From Comamonas sp. 26 (GTDB lineage Bacteria; Pseudomonadota; Gammaproteobacteria; Burkholderiales; Burkholderiaceae_C), in NCBI RefSeq assembly GCF_002754475.1, contig NZ_PEFL01000002.1:1-64000 (forward strand): a stretch of DNA of 64,000 nucleotides, written 5' to 3'. Made by a program: the position numbers and the translations under genes. Of this stretch, positions 51,177 through 60,117 are shown piece by piece. The notes below the pieces were generated by a model, which made no database searches, was not told the origin of the DNA, and saw nothing but the letters and a program-made list of their open reading frames with translations. The stretch's first letter is position 1, and every line of letters starts with the position of its first letter.

Positions 51177-52511
51177 TTATTTGTTGACCAGCTTGGCTGG
51201 TACGGTATAGGTCAGAAATGCCCCGAGCAGCAGCACACCAGCCAGCACGAACATGGCCGCATTGGTGCTTTGCGTTGCATCCTTGATCAGACCGATCATG
51301 TAAGGACTGATGAAACCCGCTAGGTTGGCAAAGGAGTTAATCAAAGCAATCCCGGCTGCCGCACCCGCGCTGGACAAAATGGCGGTGGGCAAGCTCCAGA
51401 ACAAAGGTGAGGTTGCAAGGCTTCCTCCTGCGGCCAGCGCCAGTGCAGCCAGCGACAGATACACATTGCCGCTGAAGATGGCCGACAGCATCAGGCCCAG
51501 AGCGCCCACGCAAAATGGCACGATCAAATGCCAGCGGCGCTCACGCATGCGGTCCGAACTGCGGCTGACCAGATTCATGGACACCACGGCCACCGCAAAA
51601 GGAATTGCCGTGAGCAAGCCAATATGGAAAGCACCCTCCACCCCCGATTGACGAATCAGGCTGGGCAACCAGAAGGTCAGTCCATACTGGCCCATGACGG
51701 TGCAAAAGCAAATCATGGCCATCTTGATGATGCGCGGATCGGAAAACAGCGCACGCAGTGTCATGTGACTGTCGCTCTTGCTGGCATTCTCACGGGCAAT
51801 ATTGCGCTCCAGCAGGACTTTCTCGGCCTCTGTCAGCCAGCGGGCGCTGCGGATGTTGTTGTCCAGATACCAGAGCACGGAAATACCCAGGATCAAGGAA
51901 GGAATGGCCTCAAGCAAAAACAACCACTGCCAGCCATGCAGGCCGGATACGCCTTGCATCAGCTCCATGATGCCGCCAGACAAGGGGCCGCCAATGATGC
52001 CCGAGACCGGAATCGCGCACATGAACAGCGCCACCATGCGGGCGCGCCGGTACGAGGGGAACCAGTAGGTCATGTAAAGAATCATGCCGGGGTAAAAGCC
52101 CGCCTCAGCCGCACCCAGCAAAAAGCGCAGCACATAAAACTGGGTCGGTGTACTCACGAACATCATGGCCGCCGAGATCAGGCTCCACATGATCATGATG
52201 CGCGAGATGGTGGCCTTGGCACCTATGCGATGCATCAGCATATTGCTGGGCACTTCGAAGAAGAAATAGCCGATGAAGAACAGCCCCGCACCCAGGCCGT
52301 ACATGGCCTCGCTGAACTGCAGATCGGCCAGCATGTTCAGCTTGGCAAAGCCCACATTCACGCGATCCAGATAGGCGGCCACATAGCAGGCCATGATGAA
52401 AGGCAGCAGGCGCCAGGCCACCTTGCGATAGACGGCGACCTCGGCAGGCGTTTCGCTGGCCAGTGCCGGGGCCGCGCCCGCGAGCTCGGCAGATGCAGGA
52501 AGAGATGACAT
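51177..52511 (-). CDS. MFS transporter, anion:cation symporter family
   Basis: 444 aa, 12 TM helices. ACS-type features: LDRVNVGFAKLNM after TM1 (about 49-61), GAGLFFIGYFFFEVPSNMLM (about 73-92), and RFLLGAAEAGFYPGM (about 130). Family members import small organic anions. The divergent ureidoglycolate-lyase-like gene and shared operator suggest a ureide or related anion as substrate; inference only. Confidence 0.9.
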   Translation of the reverse strand: MSSLPASAELAGAAPALASETPAEVAVYRKVAWRLLPFIMACYVAAYLDRVNVGFAKLNMLADLQFSEAMYGLGAGLFFIGYFFFEVPSNMLMHRIGAKATISRIMIMWSLISAAMMFVSTPTQFYVLRFLLGAAEAGFYPGMILYMTYWFPSYRRARMVALFMCAIPVSGIIGGPLSGGIMELMQGVSGLHGWQWLFLLEAIPSLILGISVLWYLDNNIRSARWLTEAEKVLLERNIARENASKSDSHMTLRALFSDPRIIKMAMICFCTVMGQYGLTFWLPSLIRQSGVEGAFHIGLLTAIPFAVAVVSMNLVSRSSDRMRERRWHLIVPFCVGALGLMLSAIFSGNVYLSLAALALAAGGSLATSPLFWSLPTAILSSAGAAAGIALINSFANLAGFISPYMIGLIKDATQSTNAAMFVLAGVLLLGAFLTYTVPAKLVNK

Positions 52512-52542
52512 CAGAGAGTCCTTGGTTGAGTGGTTTTAATCA

Positions 52543-52557
52543 ACTGGTATTACCGGT
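52543..52557. promoter_or_regulatory. FadR-type operator upstream of the MFS gene
   Basis: ACTGGTATTACCGGT, one mismatch from a perfect 7-1-7 palindrome; contains TGGTATTACCG, close to TNGTNNNACNA. 32 bases from the MFS start. Confidence 0.75.
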
Positions 52558-52677
52558 CTTAAATTACGAAACGAACGGTACCCTCTGCCCAGTGATGTGC
52601 GCACTCGCATTTACCCCTATTAACGACATCTATTCTTTCTACCTTCTGCGTTTGACATTTTTTTGATTCACTTGCAA

Positions 52678-52692
52678 ACTGGTATTACCAGT
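52678..52692. promoter_or_regulatory. FadR-type operator upstream of the allA-like gene
   Basis: Perfect palindrome ACTGGTATTACCAGT, matching TNGTNNNACNA (TGGTATTACCA), 24 bases before the GTG start. Same core as 52543-52557. Confidence 0.82.
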
Positions 52693-52715
52693 ATGGAAAC
52701 AAGAGGCAAAATTTC

Positions 52716-53258
52716 GTGAATCCCTCATTAGAGCTCCGTCCCGCCAGTCTTCGTCTAAGAATCCAGCCACTCACCGCCGAGGCCTTCGCCGAGTTCGGAG
52801 AGGTCATATCCAGCACGGGTCACACCCCGCTGTTGATCAACGACGGCATGACCGAACGCTTCCACGCCCTGGCCCGTGTGGACACCGGAGGCGACGAAGG
52901 TCATGCGCTGATCAATCTGTTTCACGCCTTGCCCTATGCGCTCCCCATGACGCTGTCGAGCATGGAACGCCATCCGCTTGGCAGCCAGGCCTTTATGCCG
53001 CTGGATGCACAGCCTTTTATCGTGGTAGTCGCCCCTGTCGGCGAGCGCGTGGAGCCTACCGCTTTGCGCGCCTTCATCACCGATGGCCGCCAGGGTGTGA
53101 ACTATCGACGCGGCGTATGGCACCACTCGCTAATCGCCTTGCATGCACCCGCACGCTTCATGGTGGTTGACCGCGGAGGTGTGGGCGACAACTGTGATGT
53201 GATGCCTATAGGCGATGGAGCCGAGGTCACGCTAGAGATGGACGAAACCCAGACTTGA
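52716..53258 (+). CDS. allA: ureidoglycolate lyase-like protein
   Basis: 180 aa from GTG 52716 (AAGAGGC upstream). AllA fold: splits ureidoglycolate to glyoxylate and urea in purine/allantoin use. Cupin-like segments HALPYALPMTLSSMERHPLGSQAF and NYRRGVWHHSLIAL (histidine pair) match the family. No other allantoin genes (allB, allC, allantoinase) are in the window, so it may act on a related ureido acid. Under two FadR-type operators with the MFS transporter. Confidence 0.87.
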   Translation: MNPSLELRPASLRLRIQPLTAEAFAEFGEVISSTGHTPLLINDGMTERFHALARVDTGGDEGHALINLFHALPYALPMTLSSMERHPLGSQAFMPLDAQPFIVVVAPVGERVEPTALRAFITDGRQGVNYRRGVWHHSLIALHAPARFMVVDRGGVGDNCDVMPIGDGAEVTLEMDETQT

Positions 53259-53276
53259 AACAAGTCGCTGATGCAC

Positions 53277-53308
53277 ACAACAAAGCCGCCCAAAGGCGGC
53301 TTTGTTGT
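53277..53308. terminator. bidirectional terminator
   Basis: Perfect 14-bp stem ACAACAAAGCCGCC (53277-53290) / GGCGGCTTTGTTGT (53295-53308), loop CAAA, between the convergent allA-like and alpha-E genes. Confidence 0.92.
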
Positions 53309-53332
53309 CTACAGTTATCGCATTTATGCGCT

Positions 53333-54289
53333 TCAACTCGGCAACAAGAAGTCGCGACTGATGCCTGAGCCCAGATCATTAACCCGGTCCAGAAACTGCG
53401 TCAGATAGGCGTGCAGGCCAGTGGTCAGAATTTCGTCGATACGACCATATTGCAGATCTGCCAACAGACGACCAGCCTTGCGCTGGGTTTCCTGCGAGTG
53501 GTCGTTGCTGACGCGCTCAAGGTTCTTCACCACCTCATGCATGCTGGCCAGCAATGATCGCGGCATGTCGGCGCGCAGCATCAGCAGCTCGGCCACACGT
53601 TCGGGCGTAATCACATCGCGGTAGACCTTGCGGTAAACCTCGAAGGCCGAGACGCTGCGCAGCAAGGCGCTCCAGTGGTAGAAATCAAAATTCATCAGCG
53701 CACGGCCACGCGGCATGCCGTGGTAGTCGCGCTCGATAGAGTGGAACTTCACATCCAGCAGCCGCGCCGTGTTGTCGGCCCGTTCTACAAACGTGCCCAG
53801 CCGCACAAAGTGCAGGGCTTCATCCTTGAGCATGGTGCCAAGCGACACGCCGCGCCACAGGTGCGAGCGGTACTTGACCCACTCGAAAAACTGCGCAGGG
53901 TCCTTCTGCCAGGCATCTTGCGAGTAGTTGCGCTGCAGCGCCAGCCAGGTCTGGTTTTGCGTCTCCCACGACTCAGTCGTCAGCGCACCGCGCACGGCAC
54001 GCGCGTTCTCTCTCGCTGCTTTCAGGCAGGCGAAGATGGAAGACGGATTGGCCTCATCCGTCACCATGAACTGCAGCACGGATTCACGATCCACCACCGG
54101 ATACTGGGCCTTGAAAGCCGGTATCAATTCGCTGATGGACAACACGCTTTGCCAGCCGCGATGCGCATCATGAATGGCCTGCGGCAGCATGGCAGTTTCA
54201 TAGGCCACGCTGAGCATGCGCGCGGTGTTCTCGGCCCGCTCGGTGTAGCGGGACATCCAGTACAAATGGTCTGCGGTACGTGACAGCAT
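53333..54289 (-). CDS. alpha-E domain protein (DUF403)
   Basis: 318 aa, all-helical protein starting MLSRTADHLYWMSRYTERAEN, the alpha-E signature. Found next to circularly permuted ATP-grasp proteins in many bacteria; proposed to act with them in making or attaching a peptide, but the product is not known. Start overlaps the ATP-grasp stop by one base (TGATG), so they are coupled. No transglutaminase-like third gene follows, unlike in many such clusters. Confidence 0.9.
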   Translation of the reverse strand: MLSRTADHLYWMSRYTERAENTARMLSVAYETAMLPQAIHDAHRGWQSVLSISELIPAFKAQYPVVDRESVLQFMVTDEANPSSIFACLKAARENARAVRGALTTESWETQNQTWLALQRNYSQDAWQKDPAQFFEWVKYRSHLWRGVSLGTMLKDEALHFVRLGTFVERADNTARLLDVKFHSIERDYHGMPRGRALMNFDFYHWSALLRSVSAFEVYRKVYRDVITPERVAELLMLRADMPRSLLASMHEVVKNLERVSNDHSQETQRKAGRLLADLQYGRIDEILTTGLHAYLTQFLDRVNDLGSGISRDFLLPS

Positions 54290-55758
54290 CAGCGACCTCC
54301 CTTTGGATCGTCTTGATTTTCCAGCACCCAGGTGTCTTTGGTTCCACCGCCTTGAGAGGAGTTCACCACCAGCGAGCCTTCCTTGAGCGCCACCCGCGTG
54401 AGGCCGCCCGCCACCATGTTGACCTCAGTGCCCGTCAGCACAAAAGGCCGCAGGTCGATATGGCGCGGTGCCATGCCTTTATTCACCATGGTCGGGCAGG
54501 TAGACAGGCTCAACGTGGGCTGAGCAATGTAGTTGCTGGGGTTGCCCACCAGCACGCGGCGGAAGGCTTCAATCTCGGCGGTTGTGGCCGTCGGGCCAAT
54601 CAACATGCCGTAGCCGCCAGCGCCGTGCACCTCCTTGACCACCAGCTCATGCAGGTGGTCAAGCACGTACTTCAGATCTTCCTGCTTGCGGCACAGCCAG
54701 GTGGGCACGTTCTGCAGAATCGGCTCTTCCTTCAGATAAAAGCGAATCATCTCAGGCACATAGGGGTAGACCGATTTATCGTCGGCCAGCCCCGTGCCCA
54801 CGGCGTTGCAGATATTGACGTTGCCCGCACGGTAAGCGCGCATCAGGCCCTTGCAGCCCAGCGTGGATGTGGGGCGGAAGACTTCGGGGTCCAGAAAATC
54901 ATCATCCACACGACGGTAGATCACATCAACCCGCTGCAGGCCTTGCGTGGTGCGCATATAGACAATGTCTTTTTCCACCACCAAGTCTTGCCCCTCAACC
55001 AGCTCCACACCCATTTGCTGGGCCAGAAAAGCGTGTTCAAAGTAAGCGCTGTTGTGCATGCCGGGCGTCAGCACCACCACCGTGGGCTCCAAAGCGCCAG
55101 ACGGCGCGCTGGCGCGCAAGGTGTCCAGCAGCATGTCGGGGTAATGGGCCACCGGTGCTACAGAATGCTTGCTGAACAGATCGGGGAACAGACGCATGGT
55201 CATGCGGCGGTTTTCCAGCATGTAAGAGACGCCTGAGGGCACACGCAGATTGTCTTCCAGCACGTAATAGACGCCGTTGCCGTCTGCATCAGGCGCACGC
55301 ACGATGTCGATGCCAGCAATATTGGCGTAGACATCGTTGGGGACCTGAATGCCTTCCATCTCAGGCCGGTACTGGCTGTTGCCGCCCACCAGCTCATGCG
55401 GAATGAGGCCTGCCTTGACCATCTCTTGCCCGTGATAGGCATCGCGGATAAAGCAGTTCAGCGCCTTGACGCGCTGCGCCAGCCCCGCCTGCATGCTCTC
55501 CCACTCATGAGCGGGAATGATGCGGGGAATCAGGTCAAAGGGAATCAGGCGCTCCGTGCCTGCGCCGCTTTCGTCCTTGTCGCCATAGACCGCAAAGGTT
55601 ATGCCCACGCGGCGGAACACGATTTCGGCCTCGGCACTGCGGGCGCGCAGATACTCCTGCGATTGCTTGCCCAGCCACTGCGCATAGTCCAGATAGTGGT
55701 CTCGCACGGCGCCACCTTCGGCGGGCGAGTTCAGATACATCTCATCGAATGTGCGCAT
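54289..55758 (-). CDS. circularly permuted ATP-grasp family protein (DUF404/DUF407)
   Basis: 489 aa from ATG 55758 (GAGAGGACAGA upstream). ATP-grasp ligase fold with changed order of domains. Segments YYVLEDNLRVPSGVSYMLENR (about 158-178 in full), VVVLTPGMHNSAYFEHAFLA and KEVHGAGGYGMLIGP are typical. Predicted to ligate a carboxylate to an amine with ATP; substrate unknown. Partner of the alpha-E protein. Confidence 0.9.
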   Translation of the reverse strand: MRTFDEMYLNSPAEGGAVRDHYLDYAQWLGKQSQEYLRARSAEAEIVFRRVGITFAVYGDKDESGAGTERLIPFDLIPRIIPAHEWESMQAGLAQRVKALNCFIRDAYHGQEMVKAGLIPHELVGGNSQYRPEMEGIQVPNDVYANIAGIDIVRAPDADGNGVYYVLEDNLRVPSGVSYMLENRRMTMRLFPDLFSKHSVAPVAHYPDMLLDTLRASAPSGALEPTVVVLTPGMHNSAYFEHAFLAQQMGVELVEGQDLVVEKDIVYMRTTQGLQRVDVIYRRVDDDFLDPEVFRPTSTLGCKGLMRAYRAGNVNICNAVGTGLADDKSVYPYVPEMIRFYLKEEPILQNVPTWLCRKQEDLKYVLDHLHELVVKEVHGAGGYGMLIGPTATTAEIEAFRRVLVGNPSNYIAQPTLSLSTCPTMVNKGMAPRHIDLRPFVLTGTEVNMVAGGLTRVALKEGSLVVNSSQGGGTKDTWVLENQDDPKGGR

Positions 55759-55927
55759 TCTGTCCTCTCTATTTCTGGCACGGCTCACGCATGCGAGCCG
55801 CTTGTTTCAGTTTAGCCACCCTGCGCCCACCCAAAAACTGGCGAAGACCAGCAGATTCCGCATACCTGCATCCACCTACAGAGTGACATTGCAGCCATGC
55901 AAGCCTCATGCCAGTTTCAGCGCTGCC

Positions 55928-58408
55928 TCAAGGTGGCGGGTAATGCACATCCCAATAATGCGCCCGGACCTGCCGCTCGCATTGCAAATCAGCAGGACGA
56001 TCAGACTGCCAAAGTGCGGCGCCGCAGCGGTCCTGCAACACCAGCTGGCTACCCGCTGTCTCGTAGCGCTCCACCACTGCCGCCACCGGGTGACCAAAGC
56101 GATTCAGATAGCCTGCCTGTACCACGCCCCAATGCGGGTGCAGTGCCTTGACCCACGCCTCGGTCGAGGAAGTCTTGCTGCCATGGTGCGGCACCAGCAG
56201 CCAGTCCACGGGGTCCATCACACGGGTCTGCAAAAGCAATTGCTCCTGCGCCGCCTCAATATCGCCAGCCAGCAAAGCCACACGGCCGCTGGCCGAGCGT
56301 ATGCGCAGCACGCAGCTGCCAAAGTTGGGCTGAGGCTTACGCCCGTTCAACAATGCATCGCCTTCGGGCGGGTGCAGCACTTCAAACGTCACACCATCCC
56401 ACTGCCAGTGCTGGCCTTGGGTGCAGCGCTGCACAGGGGCCAGGGCTGCCAGCAGCGGGTCGTTAATCACCGAGTCCGATCCCCAGATTTGCACCTGCGG
56501 CTGTGCGGCTTTAACAGCCAGTGCGCCGCCCGTGTGGTCGCTGTCGCGGTGGCTGAGCATCATCACGTCCAGGTGCATTCCCTGCGCAGCCAGTAAAGGA
56601 GCAATTACGCGCTCGCCTGCATCGCTTTGGCGGCTGTATTGCGGCCCGGCGTCATACAGAAGTCTATGCCTTGCCGTACTGACGATGACCGCATTGCCCT
56701 GCCCTATATCCACGGCCTGCAGCTCAAATTCACCCACATTCGGCCAAGCCTGTGGCCAGAGCAATGCAGGCAGTGCGAACAAGGTCGCCACCAGCCGAAG
56801 CCGCGCAGGCAAAGGCGCGATGAGCAACAAGCCCGCTGCAATCGCCAGCACACTGGCCCACCATGCCGGCTGGGGCAAGGCCCATACGGCCCAGGGCAGC
56901 TCGGCCAGCCATTGCAGTAAACGCATCAAAGGCAGCATGGCCAGCGCAGCGCCAGCCGCCGCCACAGGCACCAAAGCCGCCAGCAAAGCCAGCGGCGTGA
57001 CCACCAGAGTCACCCATGGAATGGCAATCAGATTGGCCAGCAAGCCAACGATGGAGACCTGCCCGAACAGCAGCAACCCCAGCGGTGCCAGTGCCAGAGA
57101 GATCAGCCACTGCTCACGCCACAGGGCATAAAATTTTGAGAGAAATCGGCCTGTAGCGCTTTCACCATAAGCGCCAGCAGCTATTGAATTAGAAGCAAGC
57201 AGCACACCCACCGCCACAAAGCTCAGCCAAAATCCTGCTTGCCAAAGCGCCCACGGATCCAGCACCACCACGACGGCCAGCGCCAGCAGCCACACGCAGG
57301 GCCAAGGCCAGCGCGCACCCAGCATCTGCAGCAGCGCCACCACCGCCAGCATGCAGACCGTGCGCTGCGCGGGCAGCCCCCAGCCACTGAACAATGCATA
57401 GGCTGTCGCCAGCGCTACACCCGCCAGCAAAGCCACATGCGGAGCCGGAAAAATGCGGCAAGTCCATGCGCTGCAGCGCCACAAGCGCCCCACCACCAAG
57501 GCCGCCAGCCACGCAAACATGGTGATGTGCAGGCCCGAGATGCTCATCAAATGAGAGACCCCTGTCTGGCGGAACATCGCCCAGTCCTTGCGGTCAATCG
57601 CCTGCTGGTCGCCCACCGCCAGCGCCGCCGCCACGCCCAGAGCCGCTAGCTGGCGCTCTGGTGCTACACCCGAAAGCCATGTCTGCAAGCGCGGCGACTG
57701 GGCCTGAATACGATCGCGCAGCCACTGGCGACAGCGCTGCAGCGGGTATTGCCCTGTCACCGCCAGCAATTGCTGCTGCGCTTGCTCACGCACATAGCCT
57801 GTGGCCTGAACGCCCTGCTCCCACGCTTGCAGCTCATAGTCAAAACCATGGGGGTTGCGTGCTCCGTGCGGGCGTTTGATGCGAACCGTCAGCCGCCAGC
57901 GCTGGCCGGGGTTCAACGCTACGCCCTGCGCCCATGGGGGAATCAGGGGCTGGCTGCTGTCCAGCTCTTTTCCGTAAGGGCCATACCAGGCCAGCTCTAT
58001 CAAAGGCGGCACACCGGGCGGAGCGGCATCCACGGCAAAACGCCAGCGCTGCCCGTTGCTAGTGGTTTGCAGCATGGATGCAATCGTGCCCTCCACCTGC
58101 AAATCAACCGCCTCCAGCGGCTTGGGCAAGGTCTGCGCCAGATAAGCATGGGCACGCCATCCTGTGACCCCGGCCACGCAGCAGGCTGCAGCCCACATCA
58201 GCAGCAACCAGCACAGCAGCGGCCTGCGCCGCAATGGCTTGGCCATCAACAATATCAGCAAGCCCAGCACCAGCAAGCCTTGATAGACCCACAAGCCCCA
58301 CAGCTGCGCCTGCGTGACCTGCCACGCAGCACCCAGCACGCAGCCCCATAGCGGCGCAAGCCATGAAAGGCGCGAACGCTGAATGGGCGGTGGGGATTTT
58401 GGCTGCAC
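55928..58408 (-). CDS. comEC: DNA internalization channel ComEC
   Basis: 826 aa. Inner-membrane channel that takes up one DNA strand in natural transformation. N-terminal DUF4131/OB-like region, competence domain with HLMSISGLHITMFAWLAA (about 287-304), about ten TM helices, then a C-terminal metallo-beta-lactamase-like domain with LLYDAG and SHRDSDHTGG (about 617-626) that may degrade the other strand. A dispersed repeat (57145-57196) lies in the coding sequence and encodes about 16 residues (SNSIAAGAYGESATGR, around 405-420) in a loop between TM helices. Confidence 0.93.
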   Translation of the reverse strand: MQPKSPPPIQRSRLSWLAPLWGCVLGAAWQVTQAQLWGLWVYQGLLVLGLLILLMAKPLRRRPLLCWLLLMWAAACCVAGVTGWRAHAYLAQTLPKPLEAVDLQVEGTIASMLQTTSNGQRWRFAVDAAPPGVPPLIELAWYGPYGKELDSSQPLIPPWAQGVALNPGQRWRLTVRIKRPHGARNPHGFDYELQAWEQGVQATGYVREQAQQQLLAVTGQYPLQRCRQWLRDRIQAQSPRLQTWLSGVAPERQLAALGVAAALAVGDQQAIDRKDWAMFRQTGVSHLMSISGLHITMFAWLAALVVGRLWRCSAWTCRIFPAPHVALLAGVALATAYALFSGWGLPAQRTVCMLAVVALLQMLGARWPWPCVWLLALAVVVVLDPWALWQAGFWLSFVAVGVLLASNSIAAGAYGESATGRFLSKFYALWREQWLISLALAPLGLLLFGQVSIVGLLANLIAIPWVTLVVTPLALLAALVPVAAAGAALAMLPLMRLLQWLAELPWAVWALPQPAWWASVLAIAAGLLLIAPLPARLRLVATLFALPALLWPQAWPNVGEFELQAVDIGQGNAVIVSTARHRLLYDAGPQYSRQSDAGERVIAPLLAAQGMHLDVMMLSHRDSDHTGGALAVKAAQPQVQIWGSDSVINDPLLAALAPVQRCTQGQHWQWDGVTFEVLHPPEGDALLNGRKPQPNFGSCVLRIRSASGRVALLAGDIEAAQEQLLLQTRVMDPVDWLLVPHHGSKTSSTEAWVKALHPHWGVVQAGYLNRFGHPVAAVVERYETAGSQLVLQDRCGAALWQSDRPADLQCERQVRAHYWDVHYPPP
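57145..57196 (-). repeat. dispersed AGCGCTT element, copy 8, inside comEC
   Basis: Minus strand: TTCTAATTCAATAGCTGCTG then GCGCTTATGGTGAAAGCGCT, ACAGGCCGATTTC. It keeps the comEC reading frame open. Confidence 0.7.
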
Positions 58409-58474
58409 CTTGCCATGCTAGGGGCGGCGCACACTTGCCAGAACTGCGGCAATCCCTGCCCTGTGTTCAGCATT

Positions 58475-58530
58475 AAAACCGGCTCAAACGCCCATCTGTA
58501 TTGCGATAGCAGCTATCAATTCAAAAGATC
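58475..58530 (-). repeat. dispersed ATAGCTGCT element, copy 9
   Basis: Minus strand: CTTTTGAATTGATAGCTGCT then ATCGCAATACAGATGGGCG, TTTGAGCCGGTTTTAA. Upstream of the RidA-family gene. Confidence 0.5.
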
Positions 58531-58604
58531 GTCGGGGTGCAATCGCTGTGTCAAACTCATCAGTCTTTCATTCCCGCACTATTGCCTCACTTCTGGAGTC
58601 CGTC

Positions 58605-59066
58605 ATGAGCATCAACGACACACTCAAAGCCCTGAACATCACCCTGCCCGAAGTGGCCATCCCCGCCGCCGCTTACCTGCCCTATATGAAGTCCGGCAAT
58701 CTGGTCTTCCTCAGCGGTCATATCGCCAAGCAAAACGGTCAGCCCTGGGTAGGCAAGCTGGGCGAGAACATCACAACCGAAGAAGGCAAGCTGGCCGCCC
58801 GCGCCGTGGCTATCGATCTGCTGGGTACGCTGCAACACGCCTGCGATGGCGACCTGAGCCGCGTCAAGCGCATCGTCAAGGTCATGAGCCTGGTCAACTC
58901 CACCACCAGCTACACCGACCAGCATCTGGTCACCAATGGCTGCAGCGAGCTGCTGGCTCAAGTCTTTGGCGAAGCAGGCAAGCACGCCCGCAGCGCCTTC
59001 GGCGTGGCACAGATCCCCATGGGCTGCTGCGTTGAAATCGAATTGATCGCCGAACTCGCTGACTAA
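58605..59066 (+). CDS. RidA (YjgF/YER057c/UK114) family protein
   Basis: 153 aa from ATG 58605 (TGGAGTC upstream). Trimeric deaminase family that clears reactive enamine/imine intermediates. SGHIAKQNGQPWVGKLG (about 38-54) and the C-terminal RSAFGVAQIPMGCCVEIELIA (about 126-146) are characteristic; the RidA arginine is R126. This is the longer type often called RidA-like (Rid2-7), so the exact subgroup is not settled. Followed 41 bases later by pdxY. Confidence 0.9.
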   Translation: MSINDTLKALNITLPEVAIPAAAYLPYMKSGNLVFLSGHIAKQNGQPWVGKLGENITTEEGKLAARAVAIDLLGTLQHACDGDLSRVKRIVKVMSLVNSTTSYTDQHLVTNGCSELLAQVFGEAGKHARSAFGVAQIPMGCCVEIELIAELAD

Positions 59067-59107
59067 ATAGTTCCCCCCACCGCCACTGCGCCTGACCTCT
59101 GACCTAT

Positions 59108-59992
59108 ATGACTACGCCCCCTCTGGTTCTGAGCATTCAATCCCACGTCGCCTACGGCCATGTGGGCAATGACGCGGCCATGCTGCCGCTGCAGCTGCTG
59201 GGCATAGAGCCCGTGGCCGTGCACACCGTGCAGTTCTCCAACCACACGGGTTATGGCGAATTCAAAGGTCAGGTCTTCACTCCCGCCCATGTGCAGGACG
59301 TGCTGGACGGTCTGCGCGCACGTGGCGTGCTGGAGCGCTGCACCGCCGTGCTTTCCGGCTATCTGGGCGATGCCGGTGTGGGCGAAGCGATTTTGGCCGC
59401 CGTGCAGGAAGTGCGGGCCTCGCAGCCCAAGGCCCATTACCTGTGCGACCCGGTCATGGGCGATGTGGGGCGCGGCGTCTTCGTGCGCCCCGGCATCCCC
59501 GAATTCTTGCGCAAGCGCGCGCTGTCGCAAGCCAGCGTCATCACACCCAATCATTACGAGTTTGAACTGCTCTGCGGCGGTCCTCTGACCACCGTGCAGG
59601 CTGCCACACAGGCTGCACGCAGCATGCTCAGGCAAATGCATGACAGCCAGTCCGCATTGATTGTCATCACCAGCCTGCGCACCGACGGCCTGCCCACCGA
59701 TCAACTGGCCACACTCGCCGTGACCGCTGACAAGGCCTGGCTGGTGCAAACGCCCTATGTCGACCTGCACCCTCTGCCCAATGGCATGGGCGATGTGTTT
59801 GCCGCAGTGCTGCTGGGCCACCTGATTCAGGACAAGCCCATCCCCGACGCCGTCTCGCGCGCGGTCAGCAGCCTCTACGCCCTGGTCTCTCGCACCGAGG
59901 CGGGGCAACGGGATTTGCCTCTGGTCGCCTGTCGCGAGCAGATTACTAAGCCTGTGGAGATATTTGCTGCAGTGGCTGTGGCTGAGGCGTAA
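59108..59992 (+). CDS. pdxY: pyridoxal kinase
   Basis: 294 aa. Phosphorylates pyridoxal to PLP in B6 salvage. Starts LVLSIQSHVAYGHVGNDAA (7-25), the pyridoxal kinase N-terminus; anion hole and catalytic aspartate at PLPNGMGDVFAAVLLGHL (about 222-239, D229). Neighbouring a RidA-family gene is meaningful: PLP enzymes release the enamines that RidA removes. No Shine-Dalgarno of note. Confidence 0.94.
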   Translation: MTTPPLVLSIQSHVAYGHVGNDAAMLPLQLLGIEPVAVHTVQFSNHTGYGEFKGQVFTPAHVQDVLDGLRARGVLERCTAVLSGYLGDAGVGEAILAAVQEVRASQPKAHYLCDPVMGDVGRGVFVRPGIPEFLRKRALSQASVITPNHYEFELLCGGPLTTVQAATQAARSMLRQMHDSQSALIVITSLRTDGLPTDQLATLAVTADKAWLVQTPYVDLHPLPNGMGDVFAAVLLGHLIQDKPIPDAVSRAVSSLYALVSRTEAGQRDLPLVACREQITKPVEIFAAVAVAEA

Positions 59993-60061
59993 ATTTAGGC
60001 AAGGTGAAAGACTGAGTTCGGCTGTCGACCTCAGCCCCTACCCAAACCCACCCCTAAAACA

Positions 60062-60102
60062 AAAAGCCGCACCAGTTAAATCTGATGCGGCTTTGGTTTT
60101 TG
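60062..60102. terminator. bidirectional terminator between pdxY and parC
   Basis: AAAGCCGCACCAG (60063-60075) / CTGATGCGGCTTT (60082-60094, one mismatch), followed by GGTTTTT on the plus strand and TTTTTGT on the minus strand. Confidence 0.87.
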
Positions 60103-60117
60103 TACGCTTAACGCAGC

